Positions 17,435-26,522 of a stretch of 64,000 nt of DNA are shown piece after piece. Every line of letters starts with the position of its first letter. The first letter of the stretch is position 1. Under the pieces are notes generated by a model. It ran no database searches and had not been told where the DNA came from. It saw only the letters and a list, made by a program, of their open reading frames with translations. Position numbers and translations under genes: made by a program. Origin of the DNA: WJKG01 sp964627305. Its GTDB lineage: Bacteria; Zixibacteria; MSB-5A5; GN15; FEB-12. The stretch is from assembly GCA_964627305.1 (NCBI GenBank), contig CAZVHP010000002.1, positions 1 to 64,000 on the forward strand. The letters are read 5' to 3'.

Positions 17435-18691
17435 TCAGCGTTGATTGCCGTTTGAAGACGGAATGTAGCAGTGGCGGACACCCAGGACGATACCTCCCAA
17501 GCCGATGATACTTGCCAGCAGGTAGATGACGGTGCCGATGTACGGAATGGCCATCAGCAGGGTGAGGATGATCAATCCCGTAAACAGCTGTGTCCGGGAC
17601 AGGATCGTTGGTTCCTTCTTGACAAGCCGGATTGCGAGCCAGCCGAGCAGGAAAGCGAACATCACCTTGCCGGTATAGAACAGCAATCCCCCGGTGACCG
17701 CGGCGAAACTGGAGACCGGCACAAGGACCAGCGAGAAGATCAGCAGTACGGCACCGATGGCGGCCATTTCGCCCTCTATCATTATCAATCCTACCAGTGA
17801 GAACACCAGTGCCACCAGAAGGATCAGCACGGATACGATTGCGATCAGGACGGTGACGAACCCTGAGGCGGTGGCGATGGTAAACCGCGAGCGCAGTTGT
17901 TGGAACGTGGATTCCGCATACTTCCTGAAGAGCCACAGCAGGATGATTCCGAACAGGAAGGCTGCCAGCAGTTTGGAGATGGCCAGGACGACCGAGGCGA
18001 GGTTGACGAACGAATCCTCCTGGTCTGTGTCATCGGGTATGGCGGGGGCATAGACGACCTCACCGGTGACCGTGGCCCCCGGGTGGATGACCAGGTCATT
18101 CTCCTGTTTGGTCGTGTAGGTCAGGGTCCCGATGATTACGGCCGGGGGGGAGATGTCGATTCGGTCGCCCTTGACGGTAATCTCGTCCTCGATGGTGGCG
18201 GTAATGGTGATCTCGCCGCCGCCGATTCGGACCGGGCCGCGCAGGGTTCCTTCGACATTGACCGTAGCGCCGTAGATGTCGGCTGGTCCTTCAATGACAG
18301 CGCTGGGGGACACTCTCGGTTCGGAGCCGAAAAGCAGCAGTGAGCGCCCGACATGGCCGGTGATGTCGGCGAAATTCGCAAAGACCCTCAGGGAGCCATC
18401 GCAGCGGCCAGCGAATTTGAGCTGGTAGGCAAACAGCGAGGCGGAGCCGCCGATGGTGCCGTTGATATCGGAGTTGTAGCCACCCGCGATCAGATCGCCA
18501 TTGATGGTGCCGTCGACTTTGAGCTGTGAAACCCAGACGATGAGGTCGTCATCGATCGTGTGCAGGGGGGATATATTCAGCTTCTCGCCGGCCTCGAACA
18601 TGGTTGCCCCGGCAAGCAGCGGCAGAGCCAGCAACATCAGAGTGGCGGCGGTCAGAGTGCGAACAGTATGACTGAGGTATTGTGCTGTCAT
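17435..18691 (-). CDS. Exported bactofilin-like (polymer-forming) domain protein with C-terminal membrane region
   Basis: This protein has 418 residues; GGAGCAC precedes the ATG. Residues 1-30 are a signal peptide. Residues about 45-220 are a right-handed beta-helix-like region of short hydrophobic repeats (VDGTINGDLIAGG, GTIGGSASLFAYQL, VNVEGTLRGPVRIGGG), as in bactofilin/polymer-forming cytoskeletal domains. Residues about 230-400 contain five or six hydrophobic membrane segments. Classical bactofilins are cytosolic. Here the signal peptide places the repeat region outside the cytoplasmic membrane, linked to a membrane domain. Such proteins are annotated as polymer-forming or DUF-type membrane proteins, and the role is unknown. 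Confidence 0.75.
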   Translation of the reverse strand: MTAQYLSHTVRTLTAATLMLLALPLLAGATMFEAGEKLNISPLHTIDDDLIVWVSQLKVDGTINGDLIAGGYNSDINGTIGGSASLFAYQLKFAGRCDGSLRVFANFADITGHVGRSLLLFGSEPRVSPSAVIEGPADIYGATVNVEGTLRGPVRIGGGEITITATIEDEITVKGDRIDISPPAVIIGTLTYTTKQENDLVIHPGATVTGEVVYAPAIPDDTDQEDSFVNLASVVLAISKLLAAFLFGIILLWLFRKYAESTFQQLRSRFTIATASGFVTVLIAIVSVLILLVALVFSLVGLIMIEGEMAAIGAVLLIFSLVLVPVSSFAAVTGGLLFYTGKVMFAFLLGWLAIRLVKKEPTILSRTQLFTGLIILTLLMAIPYIGTVIYLLASIIGLGGIVLGVRHCYIPSSNGNQR

Positions 18692-18970
18692 AAGAGTGCT
18701 CCGGACACGACATTCGCTGCCCAGTTATGGCATACGCATTGCGGCAGGGCATAGTTGCCGGGTCACCGTAAACAACTACACCCGGATAGCCGCAACAAGG
18801 AAAAAATCAGTCAATCGGAGCGCGGTTGTGCAGGTTTTGCACAGTGGGGGCATATAGGTGTGGGCCGCGCCCGGCATCCGACAGCCGGTTATAACGCCTT
18901 TTGTTGTCACTGATTACGAAGGAATTGTGTGGTGGGGTCGATACACTAACATATAACCGGGTGGAGCTGA

Positions 18971-20527
18971 ATGGAACTGTACATCGACCGCAAGAGAACG
19001 CTACTGCCCCGGATCGACGCCATCTACGTGTTGGCGCGGCTGATGCTGCTTGTTGTCATTGGCTGGTACGCATTTTTCGGTCCGGGCGAGTCAGCGCCCC
19101 GAATCTATTGGACAGTGATCCTGGGCACATTCCTGCTGCAAAGCGGCTATGTACTCGTGTCGACGGCCAGGAAGCTGGATATTCGTCCGGCCTATGTTGT
19201 GTCGCTGGTGTATGATCTGGCCTTGGTTCCCTTTCTCGTCTACCACACCGGCGGGGTTGATTCCTCCTTCTATCTTGTGTTCTGCCTGACCGTATCAATA
19301 GCGGCGTATGTGCTCACGCTCCCGGTTGCATCCGCGACAGTGATTCTGGGGTCGGCCGGATACCTGACGGTTGTCTTTCCGCAATTGACGGCAGACAACT
19401 ACTTCAATGTGATTGTCAGACTGGGGTTCATATGGATTTACTACCTGGTCATATCGTACGCTCTGGACTATTTCCGTCGCTCCGAATCAAGGATGCTCAA
19501 GCTGTTCAATACCTTGAATATGCGTACCTCGGAGCTGGAGAAGTCGCAGGCGCAGTTGGAGCACATCTATGAGAACTCGCGTGTGCTGGCCTCGATTCTG
19601 GACACCGAGGGGCTGGTCTTGGCCGTTGACCGCATCATGGGGCGGGTCTTCGCATATAATGACTACGCTATCATTCTGATTACCAAGGGTGGCTACCAGT
19701 ACCGTGTTCGCTGTATTGATGGTGTGGCCAACTATACGCCGGAGGATGTCGATGTTTGCCAGATGGAGATCATTCGTCGCGTGGGCAACATAGGCGAGCC
19801 GGTGCGGATACCTGACACCCGGAGTCGCCGGGACTATGTGGCTCTGGGCAGGCAGACTCGTTCGGCGATGGCTGTCCCCATGGTGGCTCGCGGCCATGCC
19901 AGTGGGGTGTTGCTGGCCGAATCGGCGGAGCGGGACCATTTCAACGAGCGCGATATTCAGCTTCTGTCGATTGTTGCCCGATCGGCGGCGATGGCCCTGG
20001 AGAACGCGGCGCTTCACAAGCGCACCGAGGAGCTGACGATCATGGATGAGTTGACCCGCGCGTTCAACTACCGTCACTTCGTGAAGAAGCTTGATGAAGA
20101 GAAGAAACGAGCGGCGCGCTACAAGATGCCGCTGTCGATCATTATGGTTGATATTGACCACTTCAAGCGATTCAATGACACCAACGGTCATGAGGCCGGC
20201 AATGTCGTACTGCGAGAATTGGCGAAGATCATCAAGGGATGTATTCGCGATGTTGACATATTCGCCCGCTATGGGGGCGAGGAGTTTGTGATTGTGCTGC
20301 CGCAGACGGACCTTCGGGCGGCACGGGTGATAGGTGAGCGTATTCGGGAGCAGATCGAGGCGCACAAGGTTCATCTTCCGGAGTCAGGCCCCCGCACTAT
20401 TACAGTCAGTGTCGGTGTCAGCTCTTACCCGGAGAATGGCCGATCCGAGGATGAACTGGTTGATGCCGCCGACAAGGCTCTGTATCAGGCCAAGGGCGAC
20501 GGTCGCAATATGGTCTGTACGCTCTGA
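18971..20527 (+). CDS. Membrane GAF-GGDEF diguanylate cyclase
   Basis: This 518-residue enzyme makes c-di-GMP from two GTP. The start at 18971 follows GGAG. About five hydrophobic segments fill residues 18-165. A short helical linker leads to a GAF domain (about 195-345), then the GGDEF domain (about 350-518). The active site is GGEEF at 435-439. An intact RxxD inhibitory site (Arg426-Asp429) sits five residues before it, so product inhibition is expected. DFARYGG-like spacing and DHFKRFND metal/GTP contacts are also present. It heads a same-strand series with nagZ, anmK and spoIID-like genes, which hints that its signal is envelope-related (inference). Confidence 0.93.
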   Translation: MELYIDRKRTLLPRIDAIYVLARLMLLVVIGWYAFFGPGESAPRIYWTVILGTFLLQSGYVLVSTARKLDIRPAYVVSLVYDLALVPFLVYHTGGVDSSFYLVFCLTVSIAAYVLTLPVASATVILGSAGYLTVVFPQLTADNYFNVIVRLGFIWIYYLVISYALDYFRRSESRMLKLFNTLNMRTSELEKSQAQLEHIYENSRVLASILDTEGLVLAVDRIMGRVFAYNDYAIILITKGGYQYRVRCIDGVANYTPEDVDVCQMEIIRRVGNIGEPVRIPDTRSRRDYVALGRQTRSAMAVPMVARGHASGVLLAESAERDHFNERDIQLLSIVARSAAMALENAALHKRTEELTIMDELTRAFNYRHFVKKLDEEKKRAARYKMPLSIIMVDIDHFKRFNDTNGHEAGNVVLRELAKIIKGCIRDVDIFARYGGEEFVIVLPQTDLRAARVIGERIREQIEAHKVHLPESGPRTITVSVGVSSYPENGRSEDELVDAADKALYQAKGDGRNMVCTL

Positions 20528-20600
20528 ACGTGCGTCTGCAGGCGCACGCAGCTGGTGAGCACCCCGCCGTTGCCGGCGGGTCAGCGCCACGGGAGCAGAC

Positions 20601-21584
20601 ATGGATGTTTCTGCCGTACCGCTGGGGCAGTTGTTCGTGGTGGGATGCCCGGATGCGTATCCCGATCGCGAGTTCCTGCGCTGGTGGGAGCGCGAGCACA
20701 TTGGGGGGCTGATCCTCTTTGAGCACAACGGGCGCGATCATGGCGCCCTGGGCGAGGTCCTTGCGGATCTGCGTCGACGCAGCCGTCTGTCCGAGCCGCT
20801 GATCGCGATTGATCAGGAGGGCGGGCGGGTCAGTCGTCTGCGAGGGCATCCGGTGGAACTACGTGCGGTGGCGGACTATGGCCGCAGCGAGCGTCTTGAT
20901 GAGTACCTTACGGACTACGCGGCCAGTTGCGCCTACATGCGCCGGTTGGGGATCAACTGTAACCTCGCGCCGGTAGGTGATGTCTTTGTCAGTGCGGACA
21001 ATGCGTGTCTGAAGTCGCGGTGTTTTTCCGATGATCCCCAGGTTGTATCGCGGTTCGTGGCAGCGACGGTGAGGACTGCTCGTGCCAACGGTTTGATCAG
21101 TTGTGTCAAGCACTTCCCCGGTCTGGGGCCGGCCCGGAGCGATCCCCACCTGGCAACGCCGGTGGTTGACTATTCCATCGATCAGTGGCGTGCCCGGGAA
21201 CGACAGCCTTTTGCTGCGGCAATTGCCGAGCGGGTTGAGATGGTGATGACGACCCATGTGGTGGTCAGCGGCTGGGATCGGACAATCGCCACCGGGTCAC
21301 GCAGCATTGTGCAGGAGCGGCTGCGCAGCGATCTTGGGTTTTCGGGGGTGGTTATCACCGATGACTTGCTGATGAATGGTGCGGGGCAGCTTGGTAATAT
21401 CGGTCATCGCGCTGTGGCGGCGCTGGTGGCCGGGCACGATCTGCTGTTGTTCGGCAGGCAGGTCGATCAGGCGATGGTGGCGTATGAGGCCGTCCGCGAG
21501 GCGGTCAGGCGCGGCGACGTTGACCCTGAGCGCATGAAGCGTGCGCTGGGGCGGGTGGCCGCTTTGAAGTCGAAACTCAGTTAA
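20601..21584 (+). CDS. nagZ: Beta-N-acetylhexosaminidase, GH3 (NagZ-like)
   Basis: This is a 327-residue single-domain GH3 protein without a signal peptide, as for cytoplasmic NagZ. NagZ removes GlcNAc from GlcNAc-1,6-anhydroMurNAc muropeptides. Visible motifs are IDQEGGRVSRL, the KHFPG...H loop (Lys170-His171), which supplies the unusual His acid/base of NagZ, and TDDLLMNGA with the nucleophile near Asp254. In most NagZ proteins the loop is KHFPGHGD; here it is KHFPGLGPARSDPH, a small departure. The start follows GGGAGCAG. The next gene, anmK, acts on the following step of the same recycling pathway, which supports the call. Confidence 0.88.
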   Translation: MDVSAVPLGQLFVVGCPDAYPDREFLRWWEREHIGGLILFEHNGRDHGALGEVLADLRRRSRLSEPLIAIDQEGGRVSRLRGHPVELRAVADYGRSERLDEYLTDYAASCAYMRRLGINCNLAPVGDVFVSADNACLKSRCFSDDPQVVSRFVAATVRTARANGLISCVKHFPGLGPARSDPHLATPVVDYSIDQWRARERQPFAAAIAERVEMVMTTHVVVSGWDRTIATGSRSIVQERLRSDLGFSGVVITDDLLMNGAGQLGNIGHRAVAALVAGHDLLLFGRQVDQAMVAYEAVREAVRRGDVDPERMKRALGRVAALKSKLS

Positions 21585-21628
21585 AACTGGCCGGCTGCTG
21601 TGGCGCTGGTTACTGATAGTGTGCGTAT

Positions 21629-22807
21629 ATGAAGCTGGCACGATTGCAAACAGGCAGGCGCCTGACGGTGCTGGGGATTAACTCCGGTACGTCGGGTGAC
21701 AATATAGATCTGGCCGTCTTAAGGCTGGAGCGACAACAAGGCAAGTTCTCCTGGCACTGGGTTGACGGGGCGACGCGTCGGTACCGTCCGAAGCTGCAGG
21801 AACTGATCTGGCGGGTGGCTGATGCGCCGTCGGTGAGTCTGGACGAAGTGATACACCTGGATTCGGCTCTTGGTCAGGCGTTCGCCGAGGCAGCCGCGGG
21901 GATGGTCCGCAAGCTGGAGCGCGGGCGGGTGCGTGTGGATGCGATCGCCAGTCACGGCCAGACGGTGCGGCATGCGCCGCAGAGAGTGAAGCGGGACAAG
22001 TACACGGTGAGTGGTACGCTGCAACTGGGGTCGCCGGAGGTCATTGCCGCGCGGACAGGGCTTCCGGTTGTGGCGGATTTTCGTCAGGCGGCGGTTGCGC
22101 GGGGGCTGGAGGGAGCGCCGATCACGACCTCGGCGATGAGGCGCTTGTTTGCCGAGAAGACGAAGTCACGGCTGCTGGTGAATATTGGCGGTATGGCGAA
22201 CTATTTCTATTTTCCCGCGGCACACTCGCGGGGGAAAGAGTCGGCGGCGGACTGTGGTCCCGGGAATTGTCTGAGCGATTTGCTGGCTCGTCGGCTGCTG
22301 GGGCAGCCGTATGACCGGGGTGGTCGGAGGGCGGCAGCGGGGGCGGTGTCGCAACGGCTGCTGTCGTTGATGCTGGCCCATCCGTTCTTTCGCGGGAAGC
22401 TTCGGTCGACCGGGCGGGAGGTTTTCGGGCCGGCGATGGAGCAACTGATGCTGGACTTCCGCAAGCACCATCGCCTGAGGATAGAGGATCTGCTGGCAAC
22501 CGCCGCCGAACTGACTGTCAACGCTATTGTCGGACGCATATGGCCGATCGTCAGTCGTGACGACTCGCTTACGGAGGTTCTGGTTTTTGGCGGAGGCCGT
22601 CGGAACAGGCACTTCATGAAGCGCCTTCGACACCAGTTGCCCGATATCCCGATCAGAAGCGTGGACGAGACTGGAGTTGACGGCGATCTGGTGGAGGCGG
22701 CGGCTTATGCGGTGATGGGTGAGGCGGCCATCCGTGGGGAAGCTTTGGACCTGGGAGTGTATCGAGGGAAGGCACATTGCGCTGTTTGCGGACGCATAGT
22801 GCAGTAA
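21629..22807 (+). CDS. anmK: Anhydro-N-acetylmuramic acid kinase
   Basis: This 392-residue cytoplasmic enzyme opens the 1,6-anhydro ring and phosphorylates anhMurNAc to MurNAc-6-P. Family motifs are GINSGTSGDNID near the N-terminus (usually GTSMDGID), SHGQTVRH, GSPEVIAARTGLPVVADFR, VNIGGMANY, DCGPGN and VFGGGRRN near the C-terminus. The gap to nagZ is 44 bp, and the spoIID-like gene follows after 58 bp, so the peptidoglycan-recycling genes are grouped. Confidence 0.92.
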   Translation: MKLARLQTGRRLTVLGINSGTSGDNIDLAVLRLERQQGKFSWHWVDGATRRYRPKLQELIWRVADAPSVSLDEVIHLDSALGQAFAEAAAGMVRKLERGRVRVDAIASHGQTVRHAPQRVKRDKYTVSGTLQLGSPEVIAARTGLPVVADFRQAAVARGLEGAPITTSAMRRLFAEKTKSRLLVNIGGMANYFYFPAAHSRGKESAADCGPGNCLSDLLARRLLGQPYDRGGRRAAAGAVSQRLLSLMLAHPFFRGKLRSTGREVFGPAMEQLMLDFRKHHRLRIEDLLATAAELTVNAIVGRIWPIVSRDDSLTEVLVFGGGRRNRHFMKRLRHQLPDIPIRSVDETGVDGDLVEAAAYAVMGEAAIRGEALDLGVYRGKAHCAVCGRIVQ

Positions 22808-22865
22808 CCCTCAGCGGGATGTATAACAGGTGAGCAGACAAAAGTGAGGAAATCAGGCGAGTAGT

Positions 22866-24155
22866 ATGACCAGAAGCAGACATCATCGACAAGGCCTGCC
22901 GGGAGTGTGGGCCGAGCTGCAGGCGCTCTTGACGATCATCGTTTTGCTGGGTGTTACGGGGTGTGGTGGCGGTCCGCCGGGGTTGCGGGGGCCGGAGCGG
23001 CCGAGCGCCATTGACATTCCCTTTGTGCGGGTCCTCATCGAGAGCGGGGCGCCGGAGGCGGTTGTCACCTCGGAGGGCCTGTTCACGGTGGAGTGTCTGT
23101 TGGCAAAGAGGCAGACGCTGTACCAATCCTCGCGACCGGTGCGCATAACGAATCGCGCCGGCCGGTTGCAGGTAGCCAACCGCGACGGGCTGTTGCTGGA
23201 AGAGGGATTGGAGGAGATCAACATCCTGCCGCAGGATCGGCGGCCGTTGCTGCTGGGCGGGCGGCCGTATCGCGGGTTGTTCAAGATCGTACCTTCAGGA
23301 CCGGGGAATGTGGAGGTCATCAATGTGGTCTCCATGGAAGACTACCTTCGCGGAGTCATACCGCCCGAACTGGGCAAGCGGGAGCGCAATGAGGTGGAGG
23401 CCATCAAGGCCCAGGCGGTAGCGGCCCGAACGTATGCCCTGGCACACCTGGGGCAGTATTCCAACGGGCGGTACGATCTGAAGGGAGACATCATGGATCA
23501 GGTGTATGGCGGAGCGGCCGTGGAGTATGACCTGGTCGACAGGGCCGCGCGTGAGACAGCCGGTTGGGTGGCCATGTACAATGATGAATTCATTCAGGCC
23601 TATTACCACTCGACCAGTGGCGGCATGACCGATGCGATTGGCGATGTCTGGGATCGTCCCGACCTGCCCTATTTGCGAGCGGTCTCCGACAGCGGAGCCT
23701 CGTCGTGGTCGAAATACTACCGCTGGCAGGAGCACTTCAGTGAGCCGCAACTGCGTCAGCGGCTGGAGCAGTATCTGTCTGCCGAGCGCGGGGTCGATGT
23801 GCGGCTGTCTCCGATTGTCGATCTTCAGACTATGCAGCGCAGTCCGGGTGGCCGGGTGATGGAACTGGTGGTCAGGACGAGGTCGGACAGTTATCGTTTG
23901 TACAAGGACCGCATCCGCTGGGCGTTTCGTCGGTCGTCCAATCCTGATCTGATTCTCCCCTCGGCCCGCTTCGATCTGGATATCCTGCGTGATGCCGACG
24001 GGAACATCGTGCGGGTTACCTTTGACGGCGGCGGTTACGGGCACGGGGTTGGCATGTGCCAGTGTTCGGCTATTGAGATGTCTCGCCGTGGATGGGACTA
24101 CCGCCGCATTCTCAGTCATTTCTATACCGGCGTCGAGCTGCGAAAGCTGTACTGA
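22866..24155 (+). CDS. SpoIID/LytB domain lipoprotein
   Basis: This protein has 429 residues. The N-terminus is a signal peptide ending in a lipobox-like TGCGG, so it is likely a lipoprotein facing the periplasm. The SpoIID core is clear: SMEDYLRGVIPPELG, AIKAQAVAARTYAL, YHSTSGGMT and the C-terminal GYGHGVGMCQCSAIEMSRRG followed by YRRILSHFYTG. SpoIID proteins are lytic transglycosylases or amidase enhancers that act on peptidoglycan glycan strands. Downstream of nagZ and anmK, it could generate the anhydro-muropeptides those enzymes recycle (inference). Confidence 0.88.
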   Translation: MTRSRHHRQGLPGVWAELQALLTIIVLLGVTGCGGGPPGLRGPERPSAIDIPFVRVLIESGAPEAVVTSEGLFTVECLLAKRQTLYQSSRPVRITNRAGRLQVANRDGLLLEEGLEEINILPQDRRPLLLGGRPYRGLFKIVPSGPGNVEVINVVSMEDYLRGVIPPELGKRERNEVEAIKAQAVAARTYALAHLGQYSNGRYDLKGDIMDQVYGGAAVEYDLVDRAARETAGWVAMYNDEFIQAYYHSTSGGMTDAIGDVWDRPDLPYLRAVSDSGASSWSKYYRWQEHFSEPQLRQRLEQYLSAERGVDVRLSPIVDLQTMQRSPGGRVMELVVRTRSDSYRLYKDRIRWAFRRSSNPDLILPSARFDLDILRDADGNIVRVTFDGGGYGHGVGMCQCSAIEMSRRGWDYRRILSHFYTGVELRKLY

Positions 24156-24211
24156 GCCAGACAATGCTTTTTATTGATTTTGCGAGGGTGAGCGCGTAGC
24201 ATGGGCACAGG

Positions 24212-25669
24212 ATGCGAGCTTTGCTGAACATACTGCGGGCAGCGGCCCTGGTGCTGGTGCTTATGGCGGGAGCCGGGGCGGCTGAACCGGGAGTGTACAC
24301 GATCGGCGCCTGGGGCGGCCTGAGCACGATTACCGGCGGTGACTCGCTTACCTTTCCCATGCAGTTTGACTATGGCGTGCGGTTCGGGTACTACCTGAAG
24401 AAGGGGTGGTCGCTCGATTTCGATCTTTCTCGTTACAGATGGAACAGTGATTCCACCGCCAGTTCCAGTTTCGCATTCGGGTCAGGTGATGACCATGCTG
24501 TCTTACGCTACAGCGCCGTTGGGGTGGGGGTGACAGCCACCAAGCTGTTGTTCCGGCCCGAGGCCTCGGTCAATGTTCCGGTGGGTCTGGGGGTGGGGGT
24601 CATGTTCTGGCGTGGTGAGGATCCCCGGGGGGACACGACGTGGACGGTGCCGGGCACGGGGGATGAGAAGCGCGAGTTCAAATCAAGTGAGTTGTTTGTC
24701 AGGGCAATGACCGGTATTGACCTGCATCTTAAGGGCCGACTGGGGCTGGGACTGGAGATACACGCGGACTACCTGACGGCGATAGGGGCGGACTTCGCCG
24801 ACGAGGTTAACAAGGGTCGGGATCGACTGGTGGCAGGGGTGCGCCTTGGTTTGCAGATGAGTTTCGGGGCGCGTCGGCAGGAGGTCGAGTGGCGGTCTGA
24901 ACCAAGCTGGGCGCGGGTGCCGCCCTCGCAGCGTTCGGAGCGTGATCTTGTCGACAGCGACGGAGACGGCGTGCCGGACAAGCGGGACAAGTGCCCGAAT
25001 ACACCGCTGGGCGCCGTCGTCGACATGGATGGGTGTCCGATTGACAGCGATGGTGATGGGGTCCCCGACGGTCTGGATGACTGTCCCGACACGCCGGCAA
25101 TGGCGCGCGGGATGGTGGATATGTTCGGCTGTCCGGTGGATTCGGATTTCGATGGAATCCCCGACTACCTTGATGAGTGTCCGTACAACCCGGTTGGGGC
25201 ACATGTGGACAGTGTTGGGTGTCCAATCGACAGCGATGGTGACGGTGTGCCCGACGGTCTGGATGACTGTCCGAACACGCTGTACGGGGTGGAGGTGGAT
25301 GGTCGCGGTTGTATAGATCTGTCTGTCTTCGATAAGCCGATGGTGCTGAATATTGACTATACGCCCGGCTCGTTCGAAATCGATCCGACCAGTAAGGAGC
25401 GACTGAAGCGTCTCTCACGGTTGCTGCACTTTGTCAGCAATATGCGGCTTGAGATCAACGGGTATACCGATAACATCGGTATGGCTCAGGCGAACCAGGC
25501 ACTCAGTGAAAAGCGGGCGAACCGGGTGCGGGACTATCTTGTTGCGCAGGGAATCGAGGCTGAGAGAATGACTGTCTACGGTCGGGGCGAGACCAACTTC
25601 GTGGCCTCCAACGAAACCGCCGAGGGGAGAGCCAGGAATCGCCGAGTGGAGATAGTGTTCTATAAATAG
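24212..25669 (+). CDS. OmpA-family outer membrane protein with thrombospondin type 3 repeats
   Basis: This protein has 485 residues with a signal peptide at 1-24. Residues about 25-240 look like an outer-membrane beta-barrel with alternating hydrophobic residues. Residues about 248-370 hold four thrombospondin type 3 calcium-binding repeats (DSDGDGVPD, DSDFDGIPD) spaced by paired cysteines. Residues about 375-485 are an OmpA C-terminal domain (NGYTDNIGMAQANQALSEKR ... GRGETNFVASNETAEGRARN) that holds peptidoglycan non-covalently. It fits the envelope theme of the preceding genes. The start is chosen at the ATG before the signal peptide; the ribosome binding site is weak. Confidence 0.9.
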   Translation: MRALLNILRAAALVLVLMAGAGAAEPGVYTIGAWGGLSTITGGDSLTFPMQFDYGVRFGYYLKKGWSLDFDLSRYRWNSDSTASSSFAFGSGDDHAVLRYSAVGVGVTATKLLFRPEASVNVPVGLGVGVMFWRGEDPRGDTTWTVPGTGDEKREFKSSELFVRAMTGIDLHLKGRLGLGLEIHADYLTAIGADFADEVNKGRDRLVAGVRLGLQMSFGARRQEVEWRSEPSWARVPPSQRSERDLVDSDGDGVPDKRDKCPNTPLGAVVDMDGCPIDSDGDGVPDGLDDCPDTPAMARGMVDMFGCPVDSDFDGIPDYLDECPYNPVGAHVDSVGCPIDSDGDGVPDGLDDCPNTLYGVEVDGRGCIDLSVFDKPMVLNIDYTPGSFEIDPTSKERLKRLSRLLHFVSNMRLEINGYTDNIGMAQANQALSEKRANRVRDYLVAQGIEAERMTVYGRGETNFVASNETAEGRARNRRVEIVFYK

Positions 25670-25687
25670 CAGAGCGGGACCGGTGAC

Positions 25688-26248
25688 GTGACCACACACT
25701 TGCATTTCATTCAACAGAACCTGATGGAGCGTCGGCACAACACGTATGCGCTGGTTGCCATCTTACCGCCGCGTCTTGATGAACTCATCATGCCGCTGCG
25801 AGAGCGTTATGATCCGTTGTATCTGCAGCTTCCCTCACACATAACGATCGTCTTCCCCTTCGAGGCCGAGACAGATCAGGACGAGCTGGTGGCCACCATT
25901 CTGAGCGAGACTCTGACTCAGCCGGCGGTTACGGTGCAGATGCATTCGATCGGCGATTTCTATCCCAAGTACCCGGTGATTTACTGGTCGGTCAGGAAGA
26001 ACGAACAGCTCTCCTCGTTGTATTACCGTATCAATGCCCGGCTGGAGATTCCGATACCGTTCAAGGAGTACATACCGCACGTCACTGTTGCCCGGGAGAT
26101 ATCGAATCATCGTGTGATGCTTGTCAAAGACAAGATTGCGCCGTATCTTCCGGATGAGACGTTTCAGGTGAAGGCACTTGATTTGATAGCGCCGGTTACC
26201 GGGATGCGCTGGGTTTCGATCCGGACGTTTCCATTGACAGCCGGCTGA
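25688..26248 (+). CDS. 2H phosphoesterase (2'-5' RNA ligase/CPDase family)
   Basis: This is a 186-residue protein beginning at GTG 25688, 18 bp after the ompA-like gene; the ATG at 25724 is an alternative start. The two HxT motifs that define the 2H superfamily are present: LPSHITIVFPFE (residues about 56-67) and YIPHVTVAR (about 117-125). Members hydrolyse 2',3'-cyclic phosphodiesters or ligate RNA in vitro; the biological substrate here cannot be told. It probably ends the operon that starts with the diguanylate cyclase. Confidence 0.83.
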   Translation: MTTHLHFIQQNLMERRHNTYALVAILPPRLDELIMPLRERYDPLYLQLPSHITIVFPFEAETDQDELVATILSETLTQPAVTVQMHSIGDFYPKYPVIYWSVRKNEQLSSLYYRINARLEIPIPFKEYIPHVTVAREISNHRVMLVKDKIAPYLPDETFQVKALDLIAPVTGMRWVSIRTFPLTAG

Positions 26249-26478
26249 GACCGGCACCACACGTACCTGCATTGTCGTTCATCATCGGTGGCACCGCTGC
26301 CCACATGCGCAGAAAGAAGGCGGCGGGATGTTTGACACCCTGTTAAGTTCGACCGTCAGTATATCGGGCATGGCGCCCGGGAGGCGGAGCCGCCTTAAGT
26401 GGGCATGTCGGCTGTTGAGATTGCCGATCGCTGACCTCAAACAGCTTGTGTCTAAGAGGTTACGTTTTCAGAAATGCC

Positions 26479-26507
26479 TTGCACAAACACCTAAATTGCC
26501 GTAGAAT
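26479..26507 (+). promoter_or_regulatory. Promoter for the glycosyltransferase gene
   Basis: TTGCAC at 26479-26484, a 17-bp spacer and TAGAAT at 26502-26507 end only 15 bp before the ATG at 26523. The mRNA leader would be under 10 nt, and no ribosome binding site is visible. Confidence 0.65.
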
Positions 26508-26522
26508 GGCGACGAACACAGT

